A program made the translations under genes and the position numbers. DNA of 5,042 bases from contig CADBME010000269.1 of assembly GCA_902795715.1 (NCBI GenBank), positions 1 through 5,042 of the forward strand, written 5' to 3'. Origin of the DNA: an uncultured Lachnospiraceae bacterium (GTDB lineage: Bacteria > Bacillota_A > Clostridia > Lachnospirales > Lachnospiraceae). Below the pieces are notes generated by a model. The model ran no database searches, had not been told where the DNA came from, and saw nothing but the letters and a program-made list of their open reading frames with translations. Below, one piece after another: positions 1 to 4,870 of this stretch (within the stretch, counting starts at the first letter, position 1; each line of letters starts with the position of its first letter).

Positions 1-103
1 AAGATTTTTCGTAAGAGGGAAATGGTCTACGATATATTTTTGCGGTTTTATTCACCCAATAGTATATATTGCCGCATGGCGTCATATAGGTGCGCTCAAC
101 CAT
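1..103 (-). CDS. Alpha/beta-hydrolase-like protein, N-terminal 34 residues, cut by window edge
   Basis: The reading frame starts at an ATG at 103 and stays open to the left edge. The start is well supported: GGAGGAG lies at 111-117 with a 7-base spacer. The protein begins MVERTYMTPCGNIYYWVN. The Thr-Pro-x-Gly-x-Ile-x-Tyr-Trp pattern is the first beta hairpin seen at the start of many clostridial alpha/beta-fold hydrolases. The catalytic Ser, Asp and His would lie beyond the window, so substrate and activity cannot be judged. Residues after about 20 (KTAKIYRRPFPSYEKS) do not obviously continue into the usual His-Gly oxyanion strand, so a further break outside the window is possible. The upstream side contains only a terminator-like hairpin, which suggests its own transcription unit. 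Confidence 0.55.
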   Translation of the reverse strand, partial: MVERTYMTPCGNIYYWVNKTAKIYRRPFPSYEKS

Positions 104-121
104 AGATGATCTCCTCCACAA

Positions 122-151
122 AGTGAATACCGGCATCTGCACAAATTCACT
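122..151. repeat. Inverted repeat AGTGAAT / ATTCACT upstream of the hydrolase gene
   Basis: AGTGAAT at 122-128 is matched by ATTCACT at 145-151, a perfect 7-bp inverted repeat with a 16-base spacer. It lies just upstream of the ribosome site of the minus-strand hydrolase gene, so it could be an operator or a leader hairpin. No clear -35/-10 pair was found next to it. Confidence 0.35.
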
Positions 152-195
152 ACAGACAATGAATTTCGTTCAGCCTGTATGCGGTTAAATGATGA

Positions 196-245
196 AAATT
201 AAAAGAGGAAGAACCTGTTCTCCGCTACGATCACCGTTCTTCCTC
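196..245 (-). terminator. Terminator-like hairpin, minus strand
   Basis: GAGGAAGAAC at 205-214 and GTTCTTCCTC at 236-245 form a perfect 10-bp inverted repeat around a 21-base loop. Read on the minus strand, the stem is followed by TTTTAATTTT, the T-rich tail expected of an intrinsic terminator. It would end transcription coming from the zinc-ribbon fragment and insulate the hydrolase gene at 103. The loop is longer than usual, so a regulatory leader structure is an alternative. Confidence 0.5.
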
Positions 246-373
246 CATACACTCCACCATACTTTATACAGGGTCACATCCTTTTTTAGAAAAGCATGGA
301 AAAGTAGAGACATTGATCCTGACAAGGATTTTATTGAAGGACAAAAATAACATCTTGACAACAGAGCGTATGT

Positions 374-394
374 AAGTCATGGTCGGCATGACTT
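374..394. repeat. 8-bp inverted repeat AAGTCATG / CATGACTT
   Basis: AAGTCATG at 374-381 pairs perfectly with CATGACTT at 387-394 across a 5-base loop (GTCGG). Neither strand has a T run after the stem, so it is a poor intrinsic terminator. It lies 36 bases downstream of the zinc-ribbon stop codon on the minus strand and could be an mRNA 3' end structure or a protein-binding site. Confidence 0.35.
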
Positions 395-429
395 TCCCTA
401 TGCATCTTTTCCATTATCCGTGAGTGTGT

Positions 430-660
430 TTAAGCAGGCGCTCCATAGGGGTATTCAATATCCGTCTGTTTAATGCTACGTATCCTGCCGCAGACAGGGC
501 ATTTGGCATTTGGCTGATAATCCATGATTATTCCATTTCCGTTATGGATGTAACGGACAGTAAGCCGCCCATTGCACAGTGGATATTCACAATTAAAAAT
601 ATGTTTTTTGTAAGTTTTTAGTCCATCAAGGCCATTGTCACTGAAAAAGTCCAGTGCAAT
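430..660 (-). pseudogene. Zinc-ribbon protein fragment, 5' end missing
   Basis: A minus-strand frame is open from an in-frame TAG at 663-661 down to TAA at 432-430, giving 76 residues. It has two cysteine knuckles typical of a zinc ribbon: Cys-x4-Cys in HIFNCEYPLCNGRL and Cys-x2-Cys in AKCPVCGR, about 30 residues apart. The only ATG in frame is at 525, which would give a 31-residue product (MDYQPNAKCPVCGR...) lacking the first knuckle, and there is no good ribosome site in front of it. No ATG, GTG or TTG start lies in frame further upstream, so the gene looks truncated where the plus-strand zinc-finger fragment begins. I do not recognise the family. The alternative plus-strand reading (424-621) has no motif and reads like a shadow. 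Confidence 0.4.
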
Positions 661-760
661 CTATGTGATGGAATGTCCATACTGCTATGAGATCTTCGAG
701 TCTTATGGGAACAAGAATCGGAAATATTGTTGCCATGAGCATTATATACCGGATCGATTT
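635..760 (+). pseudogene. Zinc-finger protein fragment fused to flavodoxin junction
   Basis: The frame from TTG 635 or ATG 668 encodes a cysteine-rich stretch: MECPYCYEIFESYGNKNRKY, then CCHEHYIPDRFG. The order Cys-x2-Cys, a Tyr-Gly-Asn-Lys-Asn-Arg-Lys-Tyr-Cys core and a closing Cys/His pair resembles a small zinc finger I associate with clostridial proteins of unknown role, where the pattern is normally CxxCGK...YCSHxCY. Here the Gly after the first knuckle is Tyr and the last Cys is His, suggesting decay. After DRFG (about 760) the frame runs into flavodoxin coding sequence in the wrong frame, so this is a remnant. No ribosome site of quality precedes it. Confidence 0.35.
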
Positions 761-1246
761 GGCCAAAAAGAAGAAAGTTCTGGTTGTCTGGTTTTCAGTA
801 ACCGGAAATACCAAAGCCGCCGCGAAAAAAGTAAAGAAAGCTTCCAGGAGAAAGCTGTTCAAAATCCGGCCAAAGCAGGCCTATACAAAAAAAGATATCA
901 ATTATGATGATGACAATTGCAGGGCCAACAGGGAACAGAGAAGCTCCTCTGCAGCAAGACCGGCTGTCAAAGGAAAAGTGAAAAATATCAGGAAATATGA
1001 TGTGATTTAATTGGTTATTCGATCTGGTGGAGTAAAGAACCTAAGGTAATAAAAACCTTTCTCGAATCCTACAATCTGAAAGGGAAGAAGATCGTTCCCT
1101 TCTGCACCAGCGGAGGAAGCGGTATCTCAGGAAGCATGAATGGAATCCGCCAGTCTGCAAAGGGTGCAAAGGTAAAGGCTGGGAAAGACCTGACCGATGC
1201 TTCCTATGCTTCCATAAAAAAATGGGTACGTAAAAAAATGAAATAA
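759..1246 (+). pseudogene. Flavodoxin, broken by a one-base frameshift
   Basis: Flavodoxins are small soluble FMN-binding electron carriers. From a TTG at 759 the protein opens AKKKKVLVVWFSVTGNTKAA; the Ser-x-Thr-Gly-x-Thr loop at residues 13-18 binds the FMN phosphate. Next come NYDDDNCRAN and ARPAVKGKV, typical of the Flavodoxin_4-like group. The frame stops at TAA 1008-1010 after KYDVI. One base over, from 1007, the protein resumes exactly as expected (LIGYSIWW, then VPFCTSGGSGISGS) and runs to TAA at 1246. Joined, the product is about 162 residues, full length for the family. Restoring one T in the T run at 1006-1008 repairs it. No Shine-Dalgarno precedes 759; ATG 687 is in frame but its N-terminus is not flavodoxin-like, so the native start may be lost. 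Confidence 0.85.
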
Positions 1247-1299
1247 CGCAACTCAGAGTTCTTTGATCCATCTGTCCGGAAAGAAAGCAAAGGGTCATG

Positions 1300-1734
1300 C
1301 TAATGACGATCATGGAGAGCGTTTTCCAGCCTTTCAAACCGGGAACTGTAATTTTCCAGGGCGACCATCACATCAACAAGGAGCTCTTTGGGCTCTTTTT
1401 CTGCCAGGACATTCTTGCGGTTCTCAATCTCTTCACGAGCCTTGCGAACTTCTATTATAGTACGGAGCCGGGCTTCCTCAATCTCTTGTTCACAATGGAG
1501 CCTTTCTTTGGAAAGCTCCTGCTCATAGGTGTGTTTTTGCGCAGCTATCTCAGAAGCATAACGATTGAGGATGCCTTCCTTTTCCTCTTCGAAATCTTCA
1601 CTTTGACGGGAGAGGGTCAGACGCGCCTGGTCGCGGACCTCTTCTGACGCCTTTTTCTCTCTGAAATACAAAAAAGCAAAGGCAATCGTGGAGATTGCCA
1701 ACAGTACACATAAAACAGCCAGCCATGTATTCAT
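1300..1734 (-). CDS. Membrane-anchored coiled-coil protein, function unknown
   Basis: The protein has 144 residues when started at the ATG at 1734. AGGAGG at 1743-1748 is 8 bases from this codon but only 2 from the alternative ATG at 1740, so 1734 is the better start. Residues about 3-22 (TWLAVLCVLLAISTIAFAFL) form one hydrophobic segment, followed by a charged YFREKK boundary. This fits an N-terminal membrane anchor with the rest cytoplasmic by the positive-inside rule. Residues about 30-112 are rich in Glu, Lys, Arg and Ala with heptad-like spacing, so a long coiled coil is likely; the C-terminus (ENYSSRFERLENALHDRH) is also helical. I do not recognise a family. It follows the MazG-like gene by under 20 bases and is probably co-transcribed with it. 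It converges on the flavodoxin with about 53 bases between stop codons and no clear terminator. Confidence 0.7.
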   Translation of the reverse strand: MNTWLAVLCVLLAISTIAFAFLYFREKKASEEVRDQARLTLSRQSEDFEEEKEGILNRYASEIAAQKHTYEQELSKERLHCEQEIEEARLRTIIEVRKAREEIENRKNVLAEKEPKELLVDVMVALENYSSRFERLENALHDRH

Positions 1735-1752
1735 CTTCATTTCCTCCTGATC

Positions 1753-2004
1753 TTATTTCGAGCGGGTAACTTTGTCAGCGGGATCGCCTGGGGGATCATG
1801 CCACTTGCAGAAAAAATATACGATGACATCTGCCAATTCTTCTTTCACATGATCCAGATCCGCCTGGTCGGACCACTGGTAACACTCCAGCAATTCATTG
1901 GCTTCGATGGAGATCGATTTGGCCAGGTTTGCCGGTGTATGATAAGGCTCCCATTCCCGGTCGGATGTAAATCTGCGTATTCTTTGTATTGTTTCTGCTT
2001 TCAT
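1753..2004 (-). pseudogene. MazG-like nucleotide pyrophosphohydrolase, C-terminus abnormal
   Basis: All-alpha NTP pyrophosphohydrolases of this group hydrolyse nucleoside triphosphates to the monophosphate and pyrophosphate and clean the nucleotide pool. Residues 1-63 match well: TSDREWEPYHTPANLAKSIS, then the metal-binding ExxE at Glu34-Glu37 (EANELLE), a WSD turn, and the ExxD at Glu56-Asp59 (EELADVIVY). The start at 2004 has AAGGGG at 2011-2016 six bases upstream. The frame ends after 83 residues with an un-family-like tail (CKWHDPPGDPADKVTRSK), short of the usual 95-115. Just after VIVYF there is a run of six T on this strand at 1811-1816. Dropping one gives a frame ending in SGMIPQAIPLTKL and ARNKIRRK, reminiscent of the usual last helix (K-x3-N). 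A frameshift is therefore likely but not proven; a truncated active protein is possible since both metal motifs remain. Confidence 0.65.
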
Positions 2005-2215
2005 GATAATCCCCTTGTCTGAATAGGCAGAGTATGACTACATCATGCAGCTTCTACCCTTTTCCTTGTCCATATCAACGCTAACATAAGGGGAGTTAAA
2101 AGTCCATGTTAATTTCACTTGATTATTTAGTGGTGGAAGAATCGTCATTGGGATGCATACAATCCAACTGCTGGTGCTGGCACAGGCTTAGAGGCTTCAT
2201 TCCAAAGTTTTATGA
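2005..2215. other. Intergenic gap between phosphatase and MazG-like genes
   Basis: This stretch separates two minus-strand genes. It contains the MazG-like ribosome site (2011-2016) and most of a 14-bp palindrome that overlaps the phosphatase stop. A 25-residue minus-strand frame (2123-2200, MKPLSLCQHQQLDCMHPNDD...) is present but has no ribosome site or known motif. I see no convincing promoter or intrinsic terminator, so read-through from the phosphatase gene is possible. Confidence 0.4.
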
Positions 2216-2222
2216 TCATAAA
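2209..2222. repeat. 14-bp perfect palindrome TTTATGATCATAAA
   Basis: The sequence is its own reverse complement and covers the TGA stop (2216-2218) of the histidine phosphatase. It has no GC-rich stem or T tail, so it is not an intrinsic terminator. It could be a binding site for a dimeric regulator controlling the downstream MazG-like gene, or chance in AT-rich DNA. Confidence 0.3.
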
Positions 2223-2796
2223 CAAAACACTTCTTCCGGAACTGTGTAATGATCTCCGACAACTTCTGTACAGTACACACTGCAGTTGCCAATGTACTTT
2301 GACCACCAGGTCGCGAGGGAATCCGGTGTCAGATATTCAAGGATTCCCTTCATGGCGATCGCATGAGTCAAGATCAGAATGCTATTCCCTCTGGAGCTTT
2401 CTTTAATATCTTCCATGAATGACCCGGCCCTTCTTACTACTTCTTCCAAGGGTTCCATCCCGCTCGGTGCAGGATTTCGGACAAAGTCTGAGAAAAACAG
2501 GGACACTTCCGGAAGAGGCTTTGTGAGGTCCATTCCTTCATATGGACCATAATCCATTACGATCAGACGCTGGTCGATTCGGACCGGACACTTATCGGTG
2601 ATAATATGGGCGGTCTCTACTGCTCTTTGAAGAGGGCTGGAATAGACCATGTCAAAGGTGATGCCCTGAGATTGAAACCAGTCCCGGACACACCCTGCCT
2701 GGTTTTTCCCTAACTCGTTGAGAGGGATGTCGCTCCTGCCCTGCAGTACGCGTATCCGGTCTTTTCCGTTTGTCCATGACGTACAATATAGATCAT
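2216..2796 (-). pseudogene. Histidine phosphatase (phosphoglycerate mutase-like), frameshifted at the N-terminus
   Basis: This superfamily removes phosphate from small metabolites, sugars or proteins through a phosphohistidine. The long frame from 2818 lacks the defining Arg-His-Gly motif. One frame over, an ATG at 2796 gives MIYIVRHGQTEK, the canonical start with catalytic His7, and it has AGGATGGAG just upstream. About at 2758-2763 one base is missing; beyond it the main frame continues RIRVLQGRSDIPLNELG. Other active-site elements follow in the main frame: YSSPLQRAVETA (second Arg), VMDYGPYEGM (Glu) and ILILTHAIAMK (second His). Restored, the protein is about 193 residues, usual for the family. 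The substrate cannot be told. It lies 68 bases downstream of lexA and is probably in its transcript. As written, a product from 2796 would terminate early or be nonsense, and one from 2818 would be catalytically dead. Confidence 0.85.
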
Positions 2797-2864
2797 TTTT
2801 CTCCATCCTATATTTCATGATTATTTAGTCAATGTCAGTTGCAATCCTCTTTCTTCTCATCATC

Positions 2865-3515
2865 TTAATAGTTTTTCTTTGACGATACCTCCACTTTTAT
2901 CTGCTTCATGACATTTACTGCTACACCCTTAATAGAAAACGACTTGCAAGGTACATATTTCCAGTTGTAAGTATGGTTTTGTGCCTGAAGCCGGAAGGAC
3001 TGTGTCTCTTCATCTTCGGCAAGCAACTTCAGCGTGCTCTCATGGTCATCGACAAGGGCGGCAACGATATCTCCTTTATTGGCCTCCAATGCTCTTTTTA
3101 TAATGACAATGTCCCCATCGTCAATTCCGGCATCAATCATGGAGTCACCAGTGGCCTTCAGAGCAAAAAAGTCGCCGTCTCCCAGAAGAGACTTTGGAAC
3201 AGACAGGTAATCCGTGATGACCTCCTCCTGTTCTTCCATGCTGCCGCAGGGGATACAGTCTGAGATCGGCACGTCAATGGCATTTCGTTTACGGCTGATC
3301 CTGTGGGTCCCAATCTTGCGTCCATCATAACTGATCATATCATTTTCCTTCATATGGACCAGATACCGGTAGGCTGTACTTTTATTGATCCCCAAAGCGT
3401 TCCCGATTTCCTGTGTGCTGGGCATGGTCAGGTATCGTCGGTTATATTCATCTACATAACTTTTGATCTTACGGATCAATTCCGGATCCTTCGATCTGGT
3501 TGGTTTGGTTCTCAT
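2865..3515 (-). CDS. lexA: LexA-type SOS repressor
   Basis: LexA represses DNA-damage genes and is inactivated by RecA-stimulated self-cleavage. The 216-residue protein has a winged-helix N-terminus (residues about 10-72, with TQEIGNALGINKSTAYRYLV as the helix-turn-helix) and an S24 peptidase-like C-terminus. The catalytic serine is Ser125 in ATGDSMIDAGI and the general base is Lys163 in STLKLL, 38 residues apart as in the family. The cleavage site is Cys90-Gly91 in ISDCIPCGSME instead of the Ala-Gly of the Escherichia coli protein. The recognition helix differs from the classical one, so its operator may not be the standard Bacillus SOS box. The start at 3515 has AAAGGA with a 7-base spacer. 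It has its own promoter upstream and is followed by the histidine phosphatase. It is one of only two genes here that read cleanly. A phage-type LexA-like repressor is the alternative. Confidence 0.88.
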   Translation of the reverse strand: MRTKPTRSKDPELIRKIKSYVDEYNRRYLTMPSTQEIGNALGINKSTAYRYLVHMKENDMISYDGRKIGTHRISRKRNAIDVPISDCIPCGSMEEQEEVITDYLSVPKSLLGDGDFFALKATGDSMIDAGIDDGDIVIIKRALEANKGDIVAALVDDHESTLKLLAEDEETQSFRLQAQNHTYNWKYVPCKSFSIKGVAVNVMKQIKVEVSSKKNY

Positions 3516-3554
3516 CCTGATTCCTTTCTAAACAGGGTACAGGTTGTTTCCACC

Positions 3555-3568
3555 GAAAATGCATTTTC
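3555..3568. promoter_or_regulatory. Candidate LexA operator 1, palindrome GAAAATGCATTTTC
   Basis: This is a perfect 14-bp palindrome in the lexA leader, about 25-35 bases downstream of the predicted transcription start and 40 bases before the start codon. LexA proteins usually repress their own gene, and a dimeric repressor needs a symmetrical site. It does not match the Bacillus-type box (GAAC-N4-GTTC), but the HTH of this LexA is divergent. Binding is inferred from position and symmetry only. Confidence 0.4.
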
Positions 3569-3577
3569 ATTTATCTA

Positions 3578-3589
3578 CAACTTTCGTTG
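3578..3589. promoter_or_regulatory. Candidate LexA operator 2, CAAC-N4-GTTG
   Basis: CAACTTTCGTTG at 3578-3589 has CAAC and GTTG half-sites separated by four bases, the same architecture as the Gram-positive SOS box GAAC-N4-GTTC with one change per half-site. It falls immediately after the predicted lexA transcription start, where a bound repressor would block initiation. It is the better match to a known SOS box of the two palindromes. Confidence 0.42.
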
Positions 3590-3598
3590 CTGATTAGA

Positions 3599-3628
3599 AT
3601 TATAGCTCATGCCGCTTTTAGCGGTCAA
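3599..3628 (-). promoter_or_regulatory. lexA promoter, sigma-A type
   Basis: On the minus strand TTGACC (3628-3623) and a perfect TATAAT (3604-3599) are separated by 18 bases, a near-consensus housekeeping promoter. The start would be near 3592, leaving a leader of about 75 bases before lexA that contains two palindromes. The spacer includes a small inverted repeat, CCGCT-AAA-AGCGG (3612-3624), which could be a further control element. Confidence 0.7.
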
Positions 3629-3665
3629 TCCCCAAAATGGCGGGAAGCCCCACGGGTTCAAAAAA

Positions 3666-4083
3666 TCAAACACATGAGGCTTCTTCCTGTGCCGACAGGA
3701 CTTTGTCGAGCATCTTTTTATAATCTGTTACAACTTCTTCCGGGGAAATGATTCGGATGTCTCCTTCAAACTGGAAGATCCAGGAAAAGAAAGGCGGGCT
3801 GATCTCCACATCCACTGTAGTCCGGAATCTGGAACCTTCCAGGTCCTCCACCGGTATCTCATTTCCGAACTGGTCGATCACGTTCTGCATCAGTCTGTCT
3901 TCACATTCCAGAACGACGTTACACCGATCTCCGGAAAACATCTTCAGGACATGGTTCATATATTTTTCTACAGTAAATTCCGGATCCATGTACCGCTCCT
4001 GATCCAGGATGGTCGGAAGACACATCCGGTCTACACGAAAAGCAACCGGTCTCTTCATCGTATTTCCGCTTTATCTCACCGCG
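3666..4083 (-). pseudogene. WYL-domain regulator, C-terminal part only
   Basis: WYL-domain proteins are DNA-binding regulators with an N-terminal winged helix, a WYL ligand-sensing domain and a C-terminal extension. Only the end of WYL and the extension remain. From the ATG at 4058 the protein reads MKRPVAFRVDRM, where FRVDRM is the conserved motif closing the WYL domain. Then come EFTVEKYMNHVLKMFSGD, a VVLECEDRLMQNVIDQFG helix and SPPFFSWIFQFEGDIRIISP, all typical of the extension. The ATG has no real ribosome site and is probably an internal Met. One frame over, KRKYDEET just precedes the motif and joins it if one G near 4047 is removed. The winged helix and most of the WYL domain, roughly 180 residues, are absent because the hydrolase stop lies only 58 bases further up. 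It is therefore unlikely to bind DNA. Confidence 0.72.
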
Positions 4084-4116
4084 GATTATTGGTTTTATTT
4101 CAATCTCAGCTGTATT

Positions 4117-4359
4117 CTACATCTCAAAAACTTCTTTCTTTCGCAAAGAAAGAAGCTGTTTCTCTTCTTGTATTTTCTTTGCCTTTTCAAAGTTCAGATC
4201 GGAAAGGAACAGCCCTTCCTGGTCATCCGCAACGACTAAAGCGTTCCCTTCCGGACCAGCAAATATGCTTCCCCCGCTGAATTCCATCTCGCCCTCTCGT
4301 CCAACCCGGTTACACATGAGGCAATGAAGGCTGTTCTGAAAGGCTGCAATCTTGGCCAT
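4117..4359 (-). pseudogene. Carbon-nitrogen hydrolase (nitrilase superfamily), internally deleted
   Basis: The superfamily cleaves amides or nitriles with a Glu-Lys-Cys triad in a protein of about 260-280 residues. Only 80 residues are encoded here. Residues 17-31 (NRVGREGEMEFSGGS) and 34-47 (AGPEGNALVVADDQ), then EGLFLSDLNFEKAKKI, are the standard C-terminal quarter; the triad is missing, so the product cannot be an enzyme. The start looks native: CGGAG sits 7 bases before ATG 4359, 15 bases after the LUD remnant stop. The first residues MAKIAAFQ also resemble a true N-terminus of this family (M-KIAxxQ), while AAFQNS also fits the internal segment before NRVG. I infer an in-frame deletion between two AAFQ-like sequences. 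Plain 5' truncation is the alternative. Confidence 0.75.
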
Positions 4360-4374
4360 GATATTTCTCCGTTT

Positions 4375-4575
4375 CTATCCATTATGGATGACATTCTCTT
4401 TGATGATTACAATTTCTTCTTCCATATGCTTTTCTTTTCTCATAAATTGCAAGCACGTTACAGATGCGGTCTGGACTGCTGCAGTCATAGCATTTGTCTC
4501 CTTTTACTGTGCATGGCGTATGGAATCCGAATCTTTTATTTCATTCTGTATGTTTGCATCTTTATCTCTTCTCAT
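4375..4575 (-). pseudogene. LUD-domain (lactate-utilisation-type) protein remnant, multiply frameshifted
   Basis: LUD-domain (DUF162) proteins occur in lactate-utilisation systems and as stand-alone proteins. The diagnostic segment is clear: NKRFGFHTPCTVKGDKCYDC followed by SSPDRICNVLAIY, in one frame between 4540 and about 4440. Its Cys cluster and SPDRIC motif are hallmarks of the C-terminal end. The expected tail (MRKEKHMEEEIVIIKENVI, stop at 4375) is in a second frame, and a plausible upstream piece (AMRRDKDANIQN, 4543-4575) is in a third. Hence at least two indels lie within 200 bases. A further scrap (SWLSIDCYEK) may extend to about 4610. The N-terminal two-thirds of the domain is absent. 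It precedes the carbon-nitrogen hydrolase fragment on the same strand, as an operon neighbour would. Confidence 0.7.
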
Positions 4576-4707
4576 AGCAATCAATAGATAACCAACTCTT
4601 TTTTACTAAAACCTGGATGAATCCAGTGTTTTCAAATGACATTGGTCCCACTCATCCTTTTCTTATGTCTGTTGCTTCTCTGGTTTCCCGTATGACCATT
4701 GGATATT

Positions 4708-4870
4708 TCAATCCTCTTCCTGATGTAGTCTCCTACTATAATAATCCAGCACACGGTATCCTACTACATCTTTCATCTGGTCTGTGAATCCTGGAAGGTT
4801 AATGACATCAGTCAGTTCCTGCCGTAGTGCTAAGGCATACCCTTCTTGTAACATTATCAAATATTTTCAT
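4708..4870 (-). CDS. Small unrecognised ORF, possibly with a frameshifted start
   Basis: From ATG 4854 a 48-residue protein is encoded: MLQEGYALALRQELTDVINL, then PGFTDQMKDVVGYRVLDYYS, ending RRLHQEED. The amphipathic, Asp/Arg/Tyr-rich composition looks like real protein, but I recognise no family. No ribosome site serves this ATG. A strong GGAGAGG at 4880-4886 lies 9 bases before another ATG at 4870, in a different frame (MKIFDN...); removing one A near 4855 would join MKIFD to MLQEG. So this may be the N-terminus of a larger gene with an early indel. After the TGA at 4708 another frame continues for about 20 residues (KYPMVIRETREATDIRKG), again suggesting a broken gene. Confidence 0.4.

Larger units (their letters stand above)
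104..429. other. Non-coding stretch with hairpins
   Basis: No open frame here has a ribosome site, a recognisable motif and reasonable length. It holds the leader of the left-edge hydrolase, a 7-bp inverted repeat near 122-151, a long terminator-like hairpin at 205-245 and an 8-bp hairpin at 374-394. One short plus-strand frame ending at 350 reads like protein (RDIDPDKDFIEG) but has no start and may be a gene scrap. Confidence 0.5.

Noticed and set aside
355..360. Perfect TTGACA as a plus-strand promoter -35
   Set aside because: No -10-like hexamer at 16-18 bases downstream (378-383 is CATGGT) and no intact gene follows.
424..621. Plus-strand 65-residue ORF
   Set aside because: No ribosome site or motif, and the minus strand over the same bases encodes a cysteine-knuckle protein.
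638..862. Minus-strand 74-residue ORF
   Set aside because: It lies antisense to the zinc-finger and flavodoxin sequences and has no motif, so it is a shadow.
1000..1012. Programmed frameshift in flavodoxin
   Set aside because: The site does not fit an X-XXY-YYZ slippery heptamer in frame, and flavodoxins are not known to need recoding.
2123..2200. 25-residue minus ORF MKPLSLCQHQQLDCMHPNDD...
   Set aside because: No ribosome site, no motif, and short enough to occur by chance.
3620..3665. Intrinsic terminator after the WYL fragment
   Set aside because: A G-rich stem with a G-U pair can be drawn (GTGGG/CCCGC), but there is no T run after it, so support is too weak.
4324..4591. Two overlapping plus-strand ORFs of 79-87 residues
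   Set aside because: They are antisense to the LUD and hydrolase remnants; their hydrophobic composition is the expected shadow pattern.
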